From a virus, in the IMG/VR virus record IMGVR_UViG_3300033146_005596, positions 62,001 through 126,000 of that record: a stretch of DNA of 64,000 nucleotides; one strand, written 5' to 3'. Position 1 is the first letter of the stretch. Each line of letters opens with the position of its first letter. Below the pieces are notes generated by a model. The model worked only from the letters and a program-made list of their open reading frames with translations. It searched no databases and had not been told where the DNA came from. The position numbers were made by a program, and so were the translations under genes. Below are positions 49,528 to 57,901 of this stretch, in pieces.

Positions 49528-49701
49528 TTAATTTTTTATAAAAAGTTTTGTCCCAGCTTTTACTATCATATTACCAATCAGAGTGTCCTCTTGAAGAACT
49601 ACTTCAGTTGAATCTAAAAGGTCTGTCTCATTATCATTGTAATAGTCTGTATCATAATAAGCATCAATACTATCTATTAATATTTCATCTGTAAATTTCA
49701 T
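49528..49701 (-). CDS. 57-residue acidic protein
   Basis: Starts MKFTDEILIDSIDAYYD; very acidic N-terminal half, basic C-terminus (KAGTKLFIKN). TAGGAG at good spacing, family C motif just upstream. First - strand gene beside the AT-rich divergent region. Unknown function. Confidence 0.6.
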   Translation of the reverse strand: MKFTDEILIDSIDAYYDTDYYNDNETDLLDSTEVVLQEDTLIGNMIVKAGTKLFIKN

Positions 49702-49717
49702 GTGTTTTTCTCCTAGT

Positions 49718-49725
49718 TAATTAGT
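49718..49725 (-). promoter_or_regulatory. Family C upstream motif
   Basis: ACTAATTA on the - strand, before 49701. Confidence 0.4.
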
Positions 49726-49748
49726 CTCTTTAATAACCCTCCCTGCTT

Positions 49749-49790
49749 TTGAAAAACCTCAAAGCAGCTGCTATTGAAAAACCTCAAAGC
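49749..49790. repeat. Direct repeat, two 17-bp copies 25 bp apart
   Basis: TTGAAAAACCTCAAAGC occurs at 49749-49765 and 49774-49790, at the edge of the AT-rich region. Confidence 0.8.
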
Positions 49791-49858
49791 TATATACTAT
49801 TATTAAAATATATTATATATATAATATTTATTATTATAATATTAAAATTTATATATTA

Positions 49859-49966
49859 AGGAATTTAGGAAATTTAGGAAATTTTAAAAATTATATTTTT
49901 AGGAATTTTAGAAATTTTAAAAATTATATTTTTAGGAATTTAGGAAAATTTAGAAATTATATTTTT
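49859..49966. repeat. Tandem 33-bp AT-rich repeats, candidate replication origin element
   Basis: About three copies of a 33-bp unit, AGGAATTTtAGAAAtTTTa then AATTATATTTTT, end at 49900, 49933 and 49966. They follow a nearly pure A/T tract (49790-49858), lie between divergent genes and mark the switch from mostly - to all + genes. Iterons plus an easily melted tract are what an origin would look like; a promoter control region is the alternative. 49980-50050 holds only a family C motif and a T-rich run. Confidence 0.55.
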
Positions 49967-50053
49967 AGGAGTTTTGGTAGATGGTACCACTTAAGAATTA
50001 GCTAAATATTAACGTTCGCGTTTTTTTTTAAGAGTGAGGGAGAAACTTAAATG

Positions 50054-50064
50054 GACTAATTAAC
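50054..50064 (+). promoter_or_regulatory. Family C upstream motif
   Basis: GACTAATTAACC runs into the ATG at 50066; no separate ribosome site is seen between them. Confidence 0.4.
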
Positions 50065-50065
50065 C

Positions 50066-50473
50066 ATGCTAAACTCAGAAATATTTAACAGTGTAAAGTT
50101 TATTATATTTAACAAAGTTCTCAACCTACAAACTCAAAGAAACTTCTTTAAAGTTTATTTTGATGGTTCCCCAAATTATATACTTGTTAAGGAAGAAGAC
50201 TTTATAAGTATAATGATTAAGCTTGCTGGTTTAAACTACTTTTATAATATATATAAAAAAGATACATCAAGTTATTTTTTTGATATAACAGCTAAAAGTT
50301 TAAAGCAACTAAAAATTAAAGACTTAAAAAAAGAATCTGTTATCGAAAAGCGAAGCATTACTAAAGATGAGTATCTAACAAAAGAGAGAATAAATAATTC
50401 TAGGAAAGCTAATAGCTTACTAAATAATGGCCTGGCGGATAAGTTTTTTGATAATACAAAGTTTGGGTTTTAG
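50066..50473 (+). CDS. Basic hypothetical protein
   Basis: 135 residues, lysine-rich. Helical segments and a YFYNIYKKDTSSYFFD strand region; no family. First gene of the long + strand unit. Confidence 0.5.
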   Translation: MLNSEIFNSVKFIIFNKVLNLQTQRNFFKVYFDGSPNYILVKEEDFISIMIKLAGLNYFYNIYKKDTSSYFFDITAKSLKQLKIKDLKKESVIEKRSITKDEYLTKERINNSRKANSLLNNGLADKFFDNTKFGF

Positions 50474-50517
50474 CTATGACACAACCGCAAGAAATCCAGG
50501 ATTTTCCCTTATTATAT

Positions 50518-50530
50518 AAAGATAAGGTAA
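50518..50530 (+). promoter_or_regulatory. Family B upstream motif
   Basis: CTTATTATATAAA, followed by AAAGGAG, before the membrane-protein start at 50546. Confidence 0.45.
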
Positions 50531-50545
50531 AGGAGAATATTTTAT

Positions 50546-51763
50546 ATGTTTAAAAACTATTTTAAAGACTTAGGAAAAAGAAAAGCAAAAAGAAATAAAG
50601 AGTTTGCTGGAAAAATAATTATCACACCAAGATGGTTGGACTGGCTCAAGTCTTTTTCTTTTATATTTTTGTCTGGAGTTTCAGCATTATTAGTAACTAA
50701 CATAATGGTTCAGTTAGTTGCATCACCATTTGAAAAGATAACAATGGGTATAGTTGCATTGGTTTATGAAATCCTAAAAATAGTATCTCTACTTACTGCT
50801 ATGATAGCTATTACAACACATAAATATTTTAAAGCTACTTTATTTATAGGGCTATACATCTCTTTTGCTTCAATTGCTATTCTAGCAAATTATGGATATA
50901 TTTTAGAATCCGTAAACAAAGCTGAAACAGACCCAGTAGTATTACTTCAGATTGAAACTGAAAAAGTAATGCAAGAAGATATTAATAATTTAAACATTGA
51001 GTTTGTTAGGCTGACTACTGACGAAAAGCTAGAACTTAATGAGTTAGACGCTTGGAGACTGGAGCATAAAAATGATAAAGATTTCTCTTTAGACTATTTT
51101 TCTAGAAAGAGGTCAAAAATTAGAACCTACTATAGTACTATGAAAAATAGAAAGCAATCTGAAATTAAAGGCCTACGGGCAGAGTTTTCAAAATTAAAGA
51201 AAAAATCTTTTGAAGATGATGCGTTAAAAGCTGGTAAAAATAGAATGTTTCTACTGCTAGGAAATGCTTTTGGTATGACTGAAAACAGTATTAAATTTAA
51301 GTTTTTAATAGTAATTGCTTTTATGATTGAGTTTGGTATTTTAATTTCAAGTCCTAAGAAAAAGCTAATAAAAATTAAAGATAAAGAAAAAAAGATACCT
51401 ATCAGAAAGATGGTACCAAAGGCTAAGGCTATAAAACTTGTAGAAACAGTTAAACCACAGCAAAGCTTGGTAACAGAAAAAACAATTGAAAGTAAAGAAA
51501 TCAAAAAAAGGACTATTAAGAAACATCTAACTCATGAAATAGTAGACTTAATTTATAGTAATCGCTTGAGATTAAAAGAAGGTGAGTTTTTATTTACTCA
51601 AGCAGACCAAGAAAACTATGATATTAACGAAGTAAAAGCACTCATAGACAAATGTACAAAATTAACTGGAAAATCAGGTTTGCCATTCTTAAGCATTGAT
51701 AAGAAAGCTAACAAGCTGAAGAAAAATTACACAAAAGAATATCTATTAGAAAATTTAAATTAA
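50546..51763 (+). CDS. Membrane protein with cytoplasmic helical domain
   Basis: 405 residues. Three or four membrane helices lie at about 33-54, 60-85 and 92-118, then a long charged helical region, another hydrophobic helix (about 250-268, LIVIAFMIEFGILI) and a basic C-terminal domain. No transporter or enzyme motif. Possibly a membrane anchor for phage machinery; this is inference. Confidence 0.5.
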   Translation: MFKNYFKDLGKRKAKRNKEFAGKIIITPRWLDWLKSFSFIFLSGVSALLVTNIMVQLVASPFEKITMGIVALVYEILKIVSLLTAMIAITTHKYFKATLFIGLYISFASIAILANYGYILESVNKAETDPVVLLQIETEKVMQEDINNLNIEFVRLTTDEKLELNELDAWRLEHKNDKDFSLDYFSRKRSKIRTYYSTMKNRKQSEIKGLRAEFSKLKKKSFEDDALKAGKNRMFLLLGNAFGMTENSIKFKFLIVIAFMIEFGILISSPKKKLIKIKDKEKKIPIRKMVPKAKAIKLVETVKPQQSLVTEKTIESKEIKKRTIKKHLTHEIVDLIYSNRLRLKEGEFLFTQADQENYDINEVKALIDKCTKLTGKSGLPFLSIDKKANKLKKNYTKEYLLENLN

Positions 51764-51779
51764 AAATCCGATAAATCTC

Positions 51780-51801
51780 CTTATTATAATAATATAAGGA
51801 G
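51780..51801 (+). promoter_or_regulatory. Family B upstream motif
   Basis: CTTATTATAATAATATAAGGAG before the start at 51810. Confidence 0.55.
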
Positions 51802-51809
51802 ATTAAAAC

Positions 51810-52259
51810 ATGAATGAAACATTAGATCGATGTAAAATGGACTTTAATGAATTAATACCTACTATGATTTCAAGTAGGTTTGAAAAAGACAAATATTTTG
51901 TTACTGGCTCTCGTAGGTTTGGGGTTGAGACACAAGAGAGTGATTTAGATATTGTACTTGAAACAGGGTCTGCTTCAATATTAAAACAAGCATTAGACGC
52001 AGTGGATATTAAAACCACTAAAAGTAGCTATTTTGATGGTTGGTATTACATTTACCAAGAATTAAAAATAAATATTATTCCATTATCTGGAGTACAGTTT
52101 GAGGCTTGGAAAATGGCTGCCGAAATAAATGATAAGTTTAAGCTATTTGGAAAAAATAAATCTGAAAGATTAGTGATGCACGGTATATTACATACACTAG
52201 CACAACAAAAAATTATGAGACATGAGATAAATAATAAAATTTTAGGTGGTAATTTATGA
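51810..52259 (+). CDS. Pol-beta-type nucleotidyltransferase domain protein
   Basis: 149 residues. GSRRFGVETQESDLDIVLE (about 33-51) is the classic GS...DxD nucleotidyltransferase signature; a third acidic residue may come from LKINIIPLSG (the usual D is replaced by N). Minimal nucleotidyltransferases modify RNA, proteins or antibiotics. The substrate here is not evident. Its stop overlaps the next gene (ATGA). Confidence 0.7.
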   Translation: MNETLDRCKMDFNELIPTMISSRFEKDKYFVTGSRRFGVETQESDLDIVLETGSASILKQALDAVDIKTTKSSYFDGWYYIYQELKINIIPLSGVQFEAWKMAAEINDKFKLFGKNKSERLVMHGILHTLAQQKIMRHEINNKILGGNL

Positions 52260-52528
52260 GCAACACAAAGAAAATTAAGCTGGACAAAAAAGATTCAGCA
52301 TTAGAGGCTAGCATTAAGAGAGCACAGGACTCTTTTATAGAAGTTGATAAGGTTTTAGCAGATTTACAGTCCCGAATAGATGCAGATTCTGATAATCCTA
52401 GTATTTACGATTTAGGCTTGTACAATGGTGCAGCCCTAGTAAACGCAATCTTGCGAGATGTACCTGTAAAGTTTTATGAAATTCACGAAAAAGGCGCAGA
52501 CCTAAAAGAGGTAAAAGATGGAGAATAA
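52256..52528 (+). CDS. Small helical protein
   Basis: 90 residues, acidic and mostly helical, coupled to the nucleotidyltransferase before it and overlapping the next gene by 11 bases. No family. Confidence 0.5.
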   Translation: MSNTKKIKLDKKDSALEASIKRAQDSFIEVDKVLADLQSRIDADSDNPSIYDLGLYNGAALVNAILRDVPVKFYEIHEKGADLKEVKDGE

Positions 52529-52889
52529 TTTACAAGACCAAAATCTACTCAATGAAATCTCAGCAATTTCTGGTTATTCAAAAGTTCAAATAGCAGAAGT
52601 TTGGGAGTATACTGCCCTTAGAGTTTTGGAGAGTTATTTAGAAGCTATAAATGATGGCACTATTTCTGGTACTATTGAGAGCTACATTCCTAAAATTGGA
52701 AAGATTACTACTTATAAAGTTAATGATATAGACAAAGGTAGTTATACTGAGACCCAATTCAAATCAACTATTGAGCTATCCTCTTTCTTAAGAACTTTAA
52801 TTACTGAGGGTATGACTAATGAAACAATTTCCCTTGACAAGATATTTGAAAGAAAACTAAATAATTCCATAGTGGCTATTACCAGCTAA
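52518..52889 (+). CDS. Small protein, HU-like pattern uncertain
   Basis: 123 residues. Two N-terminal helices (NLLNEISAISGYSKVQIAEV) followed by strands IPKIGKITTYKV and a helical end vaguely recall HU/IHF folds, but the basic DNA-binding arm is not evident. AGAGG upstream. Unknown function. Confidence 0.4.
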   Translation: MENNLQDQNLLNEISAISGYSKVQIAEVWEYTALRVLESYLEAINDGTISGTIESYIPKIGKITTYKVNDIDKGSYTETQFKSTIELSSFLRTLITEGMTNETISLDKIFERKLNNSIVAITS

Positions 52890-52901
52890 TATCTAAAACG
52901 T

Positions 52902-52919
52902 AACTAATTATTATAGGAG
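52902..52919 (+). promoter_or_regulatory. Family C upstream motif
   Basis: AACTAATTATTATAGGAG, a form in which the motif is fused to the ribosome site, before 52926. Confidence 0.45.
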
Positions 52920-52925
52920 ATAACA

Positions 52926-53213
52926 ATGACTATTAAGCTAAGTGATACTTTTGAAATTGATGTAGATGATTATCCGGGTTTGGATTCTAAGAAGTTTAAG
53001 GCTTGGTTATCTCAACTTAGTTTAGTTTTGAACGATGAGTATAGTATTTCAACTATTACTGAGTTATTTGAAACTTTGCAAAATTTAGATGGAAATGATT
53101 TGATTGACATCTTTGTAAATGACTTTGAAATAGATGAAGCTATTGAGGAGCTAATGCTTAGTAAAAAGTATAGTTCTAGGCTTGATAGCCAAAAATGGAA
53201 TAATATACTTTAA
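52926..53213 (+). CDS. Small acidic protein
   Basis: 95 residues, acidic, helical, no motif. It heads a run of tightly packed + strand genes ending near 57.46 kb. Confidence 0.5.
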   Translation: MTIKLSDTFEIDVDDYPGLDSKKFKAWLSQLSLVLNDEYSISTITELFETLQNLDGNDLIDIFVNDFEIDEAIEELMLSKKYSSRLDSQKWNNIL

Positions 53214-53229
53214 ATAAAAAGGGGATATA

Positions 53230-53646
53230 ATGAGAGTTCTAAAAGAAGTAAATAAAAAGGTTGGGGATATAAACCCACTTTTTGACAAGATTGAAAAGGC
53301 AATTGAAAAATTGTCTGCAATTAGTGAAGACCTAGGAACAATTCTAGAAAGTGCTTCAGCAATTGGTGGTACTGTGGAACAAACAGTAAACAACCAAGTA
53401 CAAGCTGCACAACAAGTATTAAAAGGTATTTATGGAGAAAATGGACAAAGTGCTGGTAATTTATATGCACTTAAAAACTTTATTTTGACGGTACCTGTAT
53501 CTGACTTAATTGCAGGTAATATTAGACAAGTAGTACCATCTCAAAGTGAGCTGGTTACACCACAACAACCATTGTCTGCAGGTCGTTCATTTGATGGACA
53601 AGTATATGGACAAAACTCTGATGTTTCTTATGAGGATATGATATAA
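53230..53646 (+). CDS. Hypothetical protein
   Basis: 138 residues. Helical N-terminal half, then a Gln/Ala-rich segment (VNNQVQAAQQVLKG) and an extended C-terminus. AGGGGAT upstream. Overlaps the next gene as TAATG. Confidence 0.5.
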   Translation: MRVLKEVNKKVGDINPLFDKIEKAIEKLSAISEDLGTILESASAIGGTVEQTVNNQVQAAQQVLKGIYGENGQSAGNLYALKNFILTVPVSDLIAGNIRQVVPSQSELVTPQQPLSAGRSFDGQVYGQNSDVSYEDMI

Positions 53647-54233
53647 TGTTTAAAGTAAATACAAAAATTAAAGAAGACGGGACAGTTCTAACAAAAATTA
53701 CAAAAGAAGATGGTTCATATAAAATTATTGAAGATGTATCAGCACGAAGAGAAAACGGTTTATCTACAATGACCGAAGCCTTGTATGGTACCCAGAAGTT
53801 AAACGAAGATAGCTTTGAAGATGAAATGTTTGGAGATGAGACTGAGTTAAATCAGTATGGTTATGAAGATGAGTTTTATTTCAATTCTCAGACAATCTTT
53901 ATTTCCAACAAGACTTCAATACCTGCTGCAGTAGGCTCTAGATGTTCACCTGTAAAACTAGACCTAACTAAAGATGAGATTCTTAACTTGATTCGAGAAA
54001 AGATTGAGCCACTAGCTGGAAAAGCATTAAATGTTGCTGAAAAGATTGAAGTCTTGGACTTTTTAATGAAGTATAAAGCTAGGATTTCTAAGGTTGATTT
54101 TAGACTATTTGAAACAGCTTGCGCAACTTATGATGCTCGCCGTTCAATTCCACTTGGGGACCGAGAAGATTGGCAGCACAAAGTTTACATGTTAATTAGA
54201 GCTATGCCACAAGGACAAAAAGGAGTTCTATAG
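53646..54233 (+). CDS. Hypothetical protein
   Basis: 195 residues. A beta N-terminal part (VNTKIKEDGTVLTKI), an acidic linker and a helical C-terminal domain (ICEKIEPLAG-like). Coupled on both sides. No family is recognised. Confidence 0.5.
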   Translation: MFKVNTKIKEDGTVLTKITKEDGSYKIIEDVSARRENGLSTMTEALYGTQKLNEDSFEDEMFGDETELNQYGYEDEFYFNSQTIFISNKTSIPAAVGSRCSPVKLDLTKDEILNLIREKIEPLAGKALNVAEKIEVLDFLMKYKARISKVDFRLFETACATYDARRSIPLGDREDWQHKVYMLIRAMPQGQKGVL

Positions 54234-54235
54234 TC

Positions 54236-56140
54236 ATGGTGAGAATTAAACTTAATGAGTCTATAACTGAAAAAGAAAAAGTTATAGACTATATTTATGA
54301 TGAAGTTTTAAAGGGTCTTGGCTTTAGCCGAGACCAATTCTCAATAAAAAGTAAAACAACCCCTAGTGGTAGTTTTATTTATTTAGATTGTGATGTAACT
54401 AAAGACGAAAGAAATACTTTAAAAGAAGCTTTTACTGACTGGCGTGTGCACTATGTATTAGAACAGACTATCAAAAATCCTGAAGAGGCCTATCAAGAGT
54501 ATCTTGAAAATAAAAAAGAGTATCTTGATAATAATTATGATGAGCTAAAAGGCTATTATAGCTATTTTGAGAATATAGTTAGTAGTAATAAAGTTAAGTT
54601 TAAGTATAATGGTAAGCCCTACTCAGTAAGATTTCATCTCAAGAGTAATTTAAAAAGTAAAGGTCATAAGTATGAAGACGAGTTATTAGAAAATTTTGAA
54701 AAAAACTTATATCCTGATTTTTATAATTTTATGGAAAGTACTTTGGGTATACAAGGTGCTGCAGATGAGATAACAGAAGTTAAAGCTTTGGGCTCACTAA
54801 ATGTAAGAAGGCCAATTGATTGGGCTGCTTTAGGCTCTAAAGAAAAACTTCAGTTCTTGAATCCAACAAGGCCATTATCAGAGGTTGGAGATGACCTTGC
54901 TGATTTAAGAGTTTACCTTAAAAGTAAATTTGGAAAACTAAAAAAGGACTATATAAACATAAGTGCTAAGTATGGTGGAACTGTTAGCTTTATAAACTTA
55001 GGCTTAAGAAGTAAAATTATAAAAGATAGTAATCCAAAAAAGTATAATGATGTACCAGCTTGGGAAGTTAACTTGTCTGCTATTCTGAAAGCAATTGGAG
55101 TTACAAAAGACCAAATTACTGAAATAATGAAAAACTATTATTTATATAGTGATTTCAGGACAAGAGTTACCTCTAAAAATCCAGGTAAAGACATGAGTTC
55201 TAAGCGGTTAAAAGTTAAAATAAACATAGAAGACTATAATTTGAACCTTGATGTTTTAAAAGACTTTTTTTCAAGAGCTATTGGTGAGAATTACATTTTG
55301 TCACACAAAAGAAAAAATGGAAAAGAAGACTACTTGTGGGTCAATAGTGAGACAAATAAAAAATTAGTTAATAACTTGGAGCTAGTTGAGGTCAATACTC
55401 CTTATGTAGCTGGAGAACGTGGAAGAGGAACATTAAACTTTAAGTTCATTTCTGATGGTGCTAAGTTTAATTTCAATTTCCGTTCCAGTGATGGTAAAAC
55501 AACAACACCTACTGGTATTTATTTAGGCTATGCAATTGACCACTCACTATTTGAGTCCCGTACAAGAACAGCAAAAACTCGTTTAAGCGAGAGTACTAAG
55601 AAAACATTAGTTGTGTCTACAGGTAGGTTTAATCCTCCAACACTAGGTCACAAGAGGCTATTGGACTGGGTTAAGAAAACAGCAGATAATAAAAATGCGG
55701 ATTTATTAGTTCTTCCTACAAAAAAAGTTGATGTTAATAATCCATTAGATTTCAGCTATAAACTTGATTTGTTAAATGAATTGTTTCCTAATATCATATT
55801 TGAAGATGACCCAAATGTAAGAAATATTTTTGATTTGTTCAAAAAGTACGGAACTGTAGATAGCAAGTACAATAAAGTTATTTTAATACTGGGGTCAGAT
55901 AGGGCTTCATCATTAACAGCACGACTAGAAAAATATAACTATAGGGACTATTTCTTTGAATATATTTCTAGTATTAAGCTAGATAGGAACGCTGAAGGAG
56001 ATGATGTCTCAAACTGGAGTGCTACTAAAATGAGACAAGCTGTTAAAGACAGAGATTTTGATACTTTTTATTCTGGATTTCCAGGTAATAAGCAATTAGC
56101 AATGGAAGTATTTAGTTATATAGGGGATAAGTACTTATGA
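54236..56140 (+). CDS. Large protein with C-terminal cytidylyltransferase-like domain
   Basis: 634 residues. The last ~175 residues are a nucleotidylyltransferase of the HxGH superfamily: VSTGRFNPPTLGHKRLL (about 460-476), LVLPTKKVD (about 493) and VSNWSATKMRQAV (about 590-602), the ISxTxxR-like end motif. The first ~440 residues have no recognised domain but contain basic and Tyr-rich segments. Phage relatives are often annotated as nicotinamide- or glycerol-type adenylyl/cytidylyltransferases. The fusion to a long N-terminal domain is unusual; NAD or cofactor metabolism is inference. Confidence 0.65.
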   Translation: MVRIKLNESITEKEKVIDYIYDEVLKGLGFSRDQFSIKSKTTPSGSFIYLDCDVTKDERNTLKEAFTDWRVHYVLEQTIKNPEEAYQEYLENKKEYLDNNYDELKGYYSYFENIVSSNKVKFKYNGKPYSVRFHLKSNLKSKGHKYEDELLENFEKNLYPDFYNFMESTLGIQGAADEITEVKALGSLNVRRPIDWAALGSKEKLQFLNPTRPLSEVGDDLADLRVYLKSKFGKLKKDYINISAKYGGTVSFINLGLRSKIIKDSNPKKYNDVPAWEVNLSAILKAIGVTKDQITEIMKNYYLYSDFRTRVTSKNPGKDMSSKRLKVKINIEDYNLNLDVLKDFFSRAIGENYILSHKRKNGKEDYLWVNSETNKKLVNNLELVEVNTPYVAGERGRGTLNFKFISDGAKFNFNFRSSDGKTTTPTGIYLGYAIDHSLFESRTRTAKTRLSESTKKTLVVSTGRFNPPTLGHKRLLDWVKKTADNKNADLLVLPTKKVDVNNPLDFSYKLDLLNELFPNIIFEDDPNVRNIFDLFKKYGTVDSKYNKVILILGSDRASSLTARLEKYNYRDYFFEYISSIKLDRNAEGDDVSNWSATKMRQAVKDRDFDTFYSGFPGNKQLAMEVFSYIGDKYL

Positions 56141-56499
56141 GCAAAGAAGTAACAGCACAGCTTTATGATGAGATTGATAAGCTAAACATGGTAGCTGCTG
56201 ATATACAAAACACATCAGATGCTTTAGCTGAGCTCATTGCTAGTTATAGTGATGAGGATTTACAGGATTTTGAGCTTGATTATACTGAGTTAACCCGTTC
56301 AAATGGTGGTTTAAACAGAGATTATATAAATCAGCTTCAAAATAAAAAACAGGACTTATTAAATAAAGCTAGGACAAATAGTGAAGTGATTGAAGGTATT
56401 TCTAGTGCTTCTGTAGCATTACAAAACCTACAAATAACTTTTAAAAATATTAGTTTGAATATTGAAATATTAGTTGAACAGATACAAAGAGGAGTTTAA
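56137..56499 (+). CDS. Helical hypothetical protein
   Basis: 120 residues, predominantly alpha-helical and coiled-coil-like, starting inside the end of the transferase gene (ATGA). No family. Confidence 0.45.
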   Translation: MSKEVTAQLYDEIDKLNMVAADIQNTSDALAELIASYSDEDLQDFELDYTELTRSNGGLNRDYINQLQNKKQDLLNKARTNSEVIEGISSASVALQNLQITFKNISLNIEILVEQIQRGV

Positions 56500-56501
56500 T
56501 A

Positions 56502-57464
56502 ATGAGAAAAGGTTATAGAGAAGACAAGGGCTTAAAAAGTAAACTTGAAAGAGCAGGTTTTATGTTTTCCAGAGTGGAAATGAAAAAGAAAGTTGATGGG
56601 GTTGAATACTCAGCTTACCTAGTTATAAATCAAGGTACCAATAAAGCATACCAAACTTTTGAAAAAGATGGTGAAATTAAATTGATTGGTGTATATGCTA
56701 ATGAGTATGATGAGATGATGGACCAAGCCGAAGCATTGTTTGATGTTGAAGACTTTAGTGCTGATGAGGTTATTGAGTTTATAACTGATGATGTTTTACA
56801 TGAAGCAACAAGAGGCCGGAGAGGCTTTTTACTAAGAGAATCTGCAGGCCTTATTCAGCAATGGCTTGGGGAAGAGCAGCCTGATTTAGACAATGGGCCA
56901 ATGACTAAGCATTATGCAGCTCACCAAGCTTGGGCTGAAGCACAAGGTCTAAAGCCTTATGGCTATAAAACATTTGCAAATATCATTAAAAACTATAAGA
57001 GTGGTGGTGGGATACCCGGACTCGTACAAGGTGGTGGAAACGTTGAATTAATACAACCTGTAGAATATGATGAGTTTGAGCAGGAAATATTAGATAATGA
57101 AGTTTATTATAAGTTTTCTAGTTTTGAGTTTATCATTGAACAGATTGCAAAGAAATTTCCTGGATTTAATAATGCCTTTGTTTTTGGTACATCTGGAGTT
57201 GGAAAAACTTTTACAGTTAAAGAGATACTGGATAAGTATAGACCTGACTATTATTTACAAACTGGAGGTATTTCTGGTTATACTGGACTTATGAAGCTAT
57301 TATACGACCATAGAAAAGATGAGATGGTAGTTCTTGATGATTGTGACAACTTGTTAGAACCAGGAAAACAAACCGCTCATAATATTTTAAAAGCTGCACT
57401 AGGTGATAGTAATGATGATGGTGAGGGTGGGAGAAGAATGTCTGTTGCAAGAGCAGGTAAATAG
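56502..57464 (+). CDS. AAA-type ATPase, apparently truncated
   Basis: 320 residues. A ~170-residue N-terminal region (with KLERAGFMFSRVEMKKK and HYAAHQAWAEAQGL) is followed by an ATPase start: Walker A GTSGVGKTFT (about 229-238) and Walker B MVVLDDCD (about 275-282). The protein ends about 38 residues later, at GRRMSVARAGK, before sensor or arginine-finger motifs. A terminator follows at once. It may be a natural short form, a truncated gene or another fractured gene. Confidence 0.6.
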   Translation: MRKGYREDKGLKSKLERAGFMFSRVEMKKKVDGVEYSAYLVINQGTNKAYQTFEKDGEIKLIGVYANEYDEMMDQAEALFDVEDFSADEVIEFITDDVLHEATRGRRGFLLRESAGLIQQWLGEEQPDLDNGPMTKHYAAHQAWAEAQGLKPYGYKTFANIIKNYKSGGGIPGLVQGGGNVELIQPVEYDEFEQEILDNEVYYKFSSFEFIIEQIAKKFPGFNNAFVFGTSGVGKTFTVKEILDKYRPDYYLQTGGISGYTGLMKLLYDHRKDEMVVLDDCDNLLEPGKQTAHNILKAALGDSNDDGEGGRRMSVARAGK

Positions 57465-57494
57465 TAATACTACCCATCTATCTATAAGGAAAAA

Positions 57495-57530
57495 GGGGCT
57501 GGATACTAGTATCCGGTACCCTATTTTTTT
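57495..57530 (+). terminator. Terminator with a perfect GGATACTAGTATCC palindrome
   Basis: A 14-bp palindrome inside a longer GGG/CCC stem is followed by eight T, just after the ATPase gene. Confidence 0.8.
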
Positions 57531-57548
57531 TGGTCTTTTCTAAAATGT

Positions 57549-57563
57549 ACTAATTATTATAGG
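57549..57563 (+). promoter_or_regulatory. Family C upstream motif
   Basis: ACTAATTATTATAGGAG-type block before 57575. Confidence 0.45.
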
Positions 57564-57574
57564 AGAGTTTACTA

Positions 57575-57871
57575 ATGCCTATCTATGATTATAAATGCAC
57601 AAACTGTGGTGAAATCACAACTGAAGTTCGTAATTCGAACAATCTTAAAGAAGATGCTAAATGTGAAAAATGTGGTTCTACTGCCAGATATAAGTTTTCG
57701 TTTGGTGGTACTATTAAAATTAAAGAGCATATGAAAGCAGTACCTTCATCTAGTAGCTATTCAATATCAGATAAAGATATAGCTAAGCTTGATGAAGCTG
57801 AAGACAAGAGAGTTATAGATTATGCAACAGCTAAGCTTTCAGGTAACAAAATACACAAGAAATATTATTAA
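57575..57871 (+). CDS. FmdB-like zinc-ribbon protein
   Basis: 98 residues. MPIYDYKCTNCG and CEKCGSTARYKFS form the two CxxC knuckles of FmdB/zinc-ribbon-8 proteins, followed by a Ser-rich linker and a helical tail. Such proteins are found near portal genes in several large phages, role unknown; transcription regulation or assembly is possible. Confidence 0.7.
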   Translation: MPIYDYKCTNCGEITTEVRNSNNLKEDAKCEKCGSTARYKFSFGGTIKIKEHMKAVPSSSSYSISDKDIAKLDEAEDKRVIDYATAKLSGNKIHKKYY

Positions 57872-57872
57872 T

Positions 57873-57891
57873 AACTAATTATAGTAGGAGA
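57873..57891 (+). promoter_or_regulatory. Family C upstream motif of the portal gene
   Basis: AACTAATTATAGTAGGAG before the portal start at 57902. Confidence 0.45.
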
Positions 57892-57901
57892 TACTAAAGA
57901 T

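Noticed and set aside
49859-49966. CRISPR array
   Set aside because: Repeats are contiguous 33-bp tandem units without spacers; no cas genes (the Cas4-like nuclease is a phage RecB-type protein).
50476-50553. 25-codon frame before the membrane protein
   Set aside because: It overlaps the family B promoter and ribosome site of the real gene.
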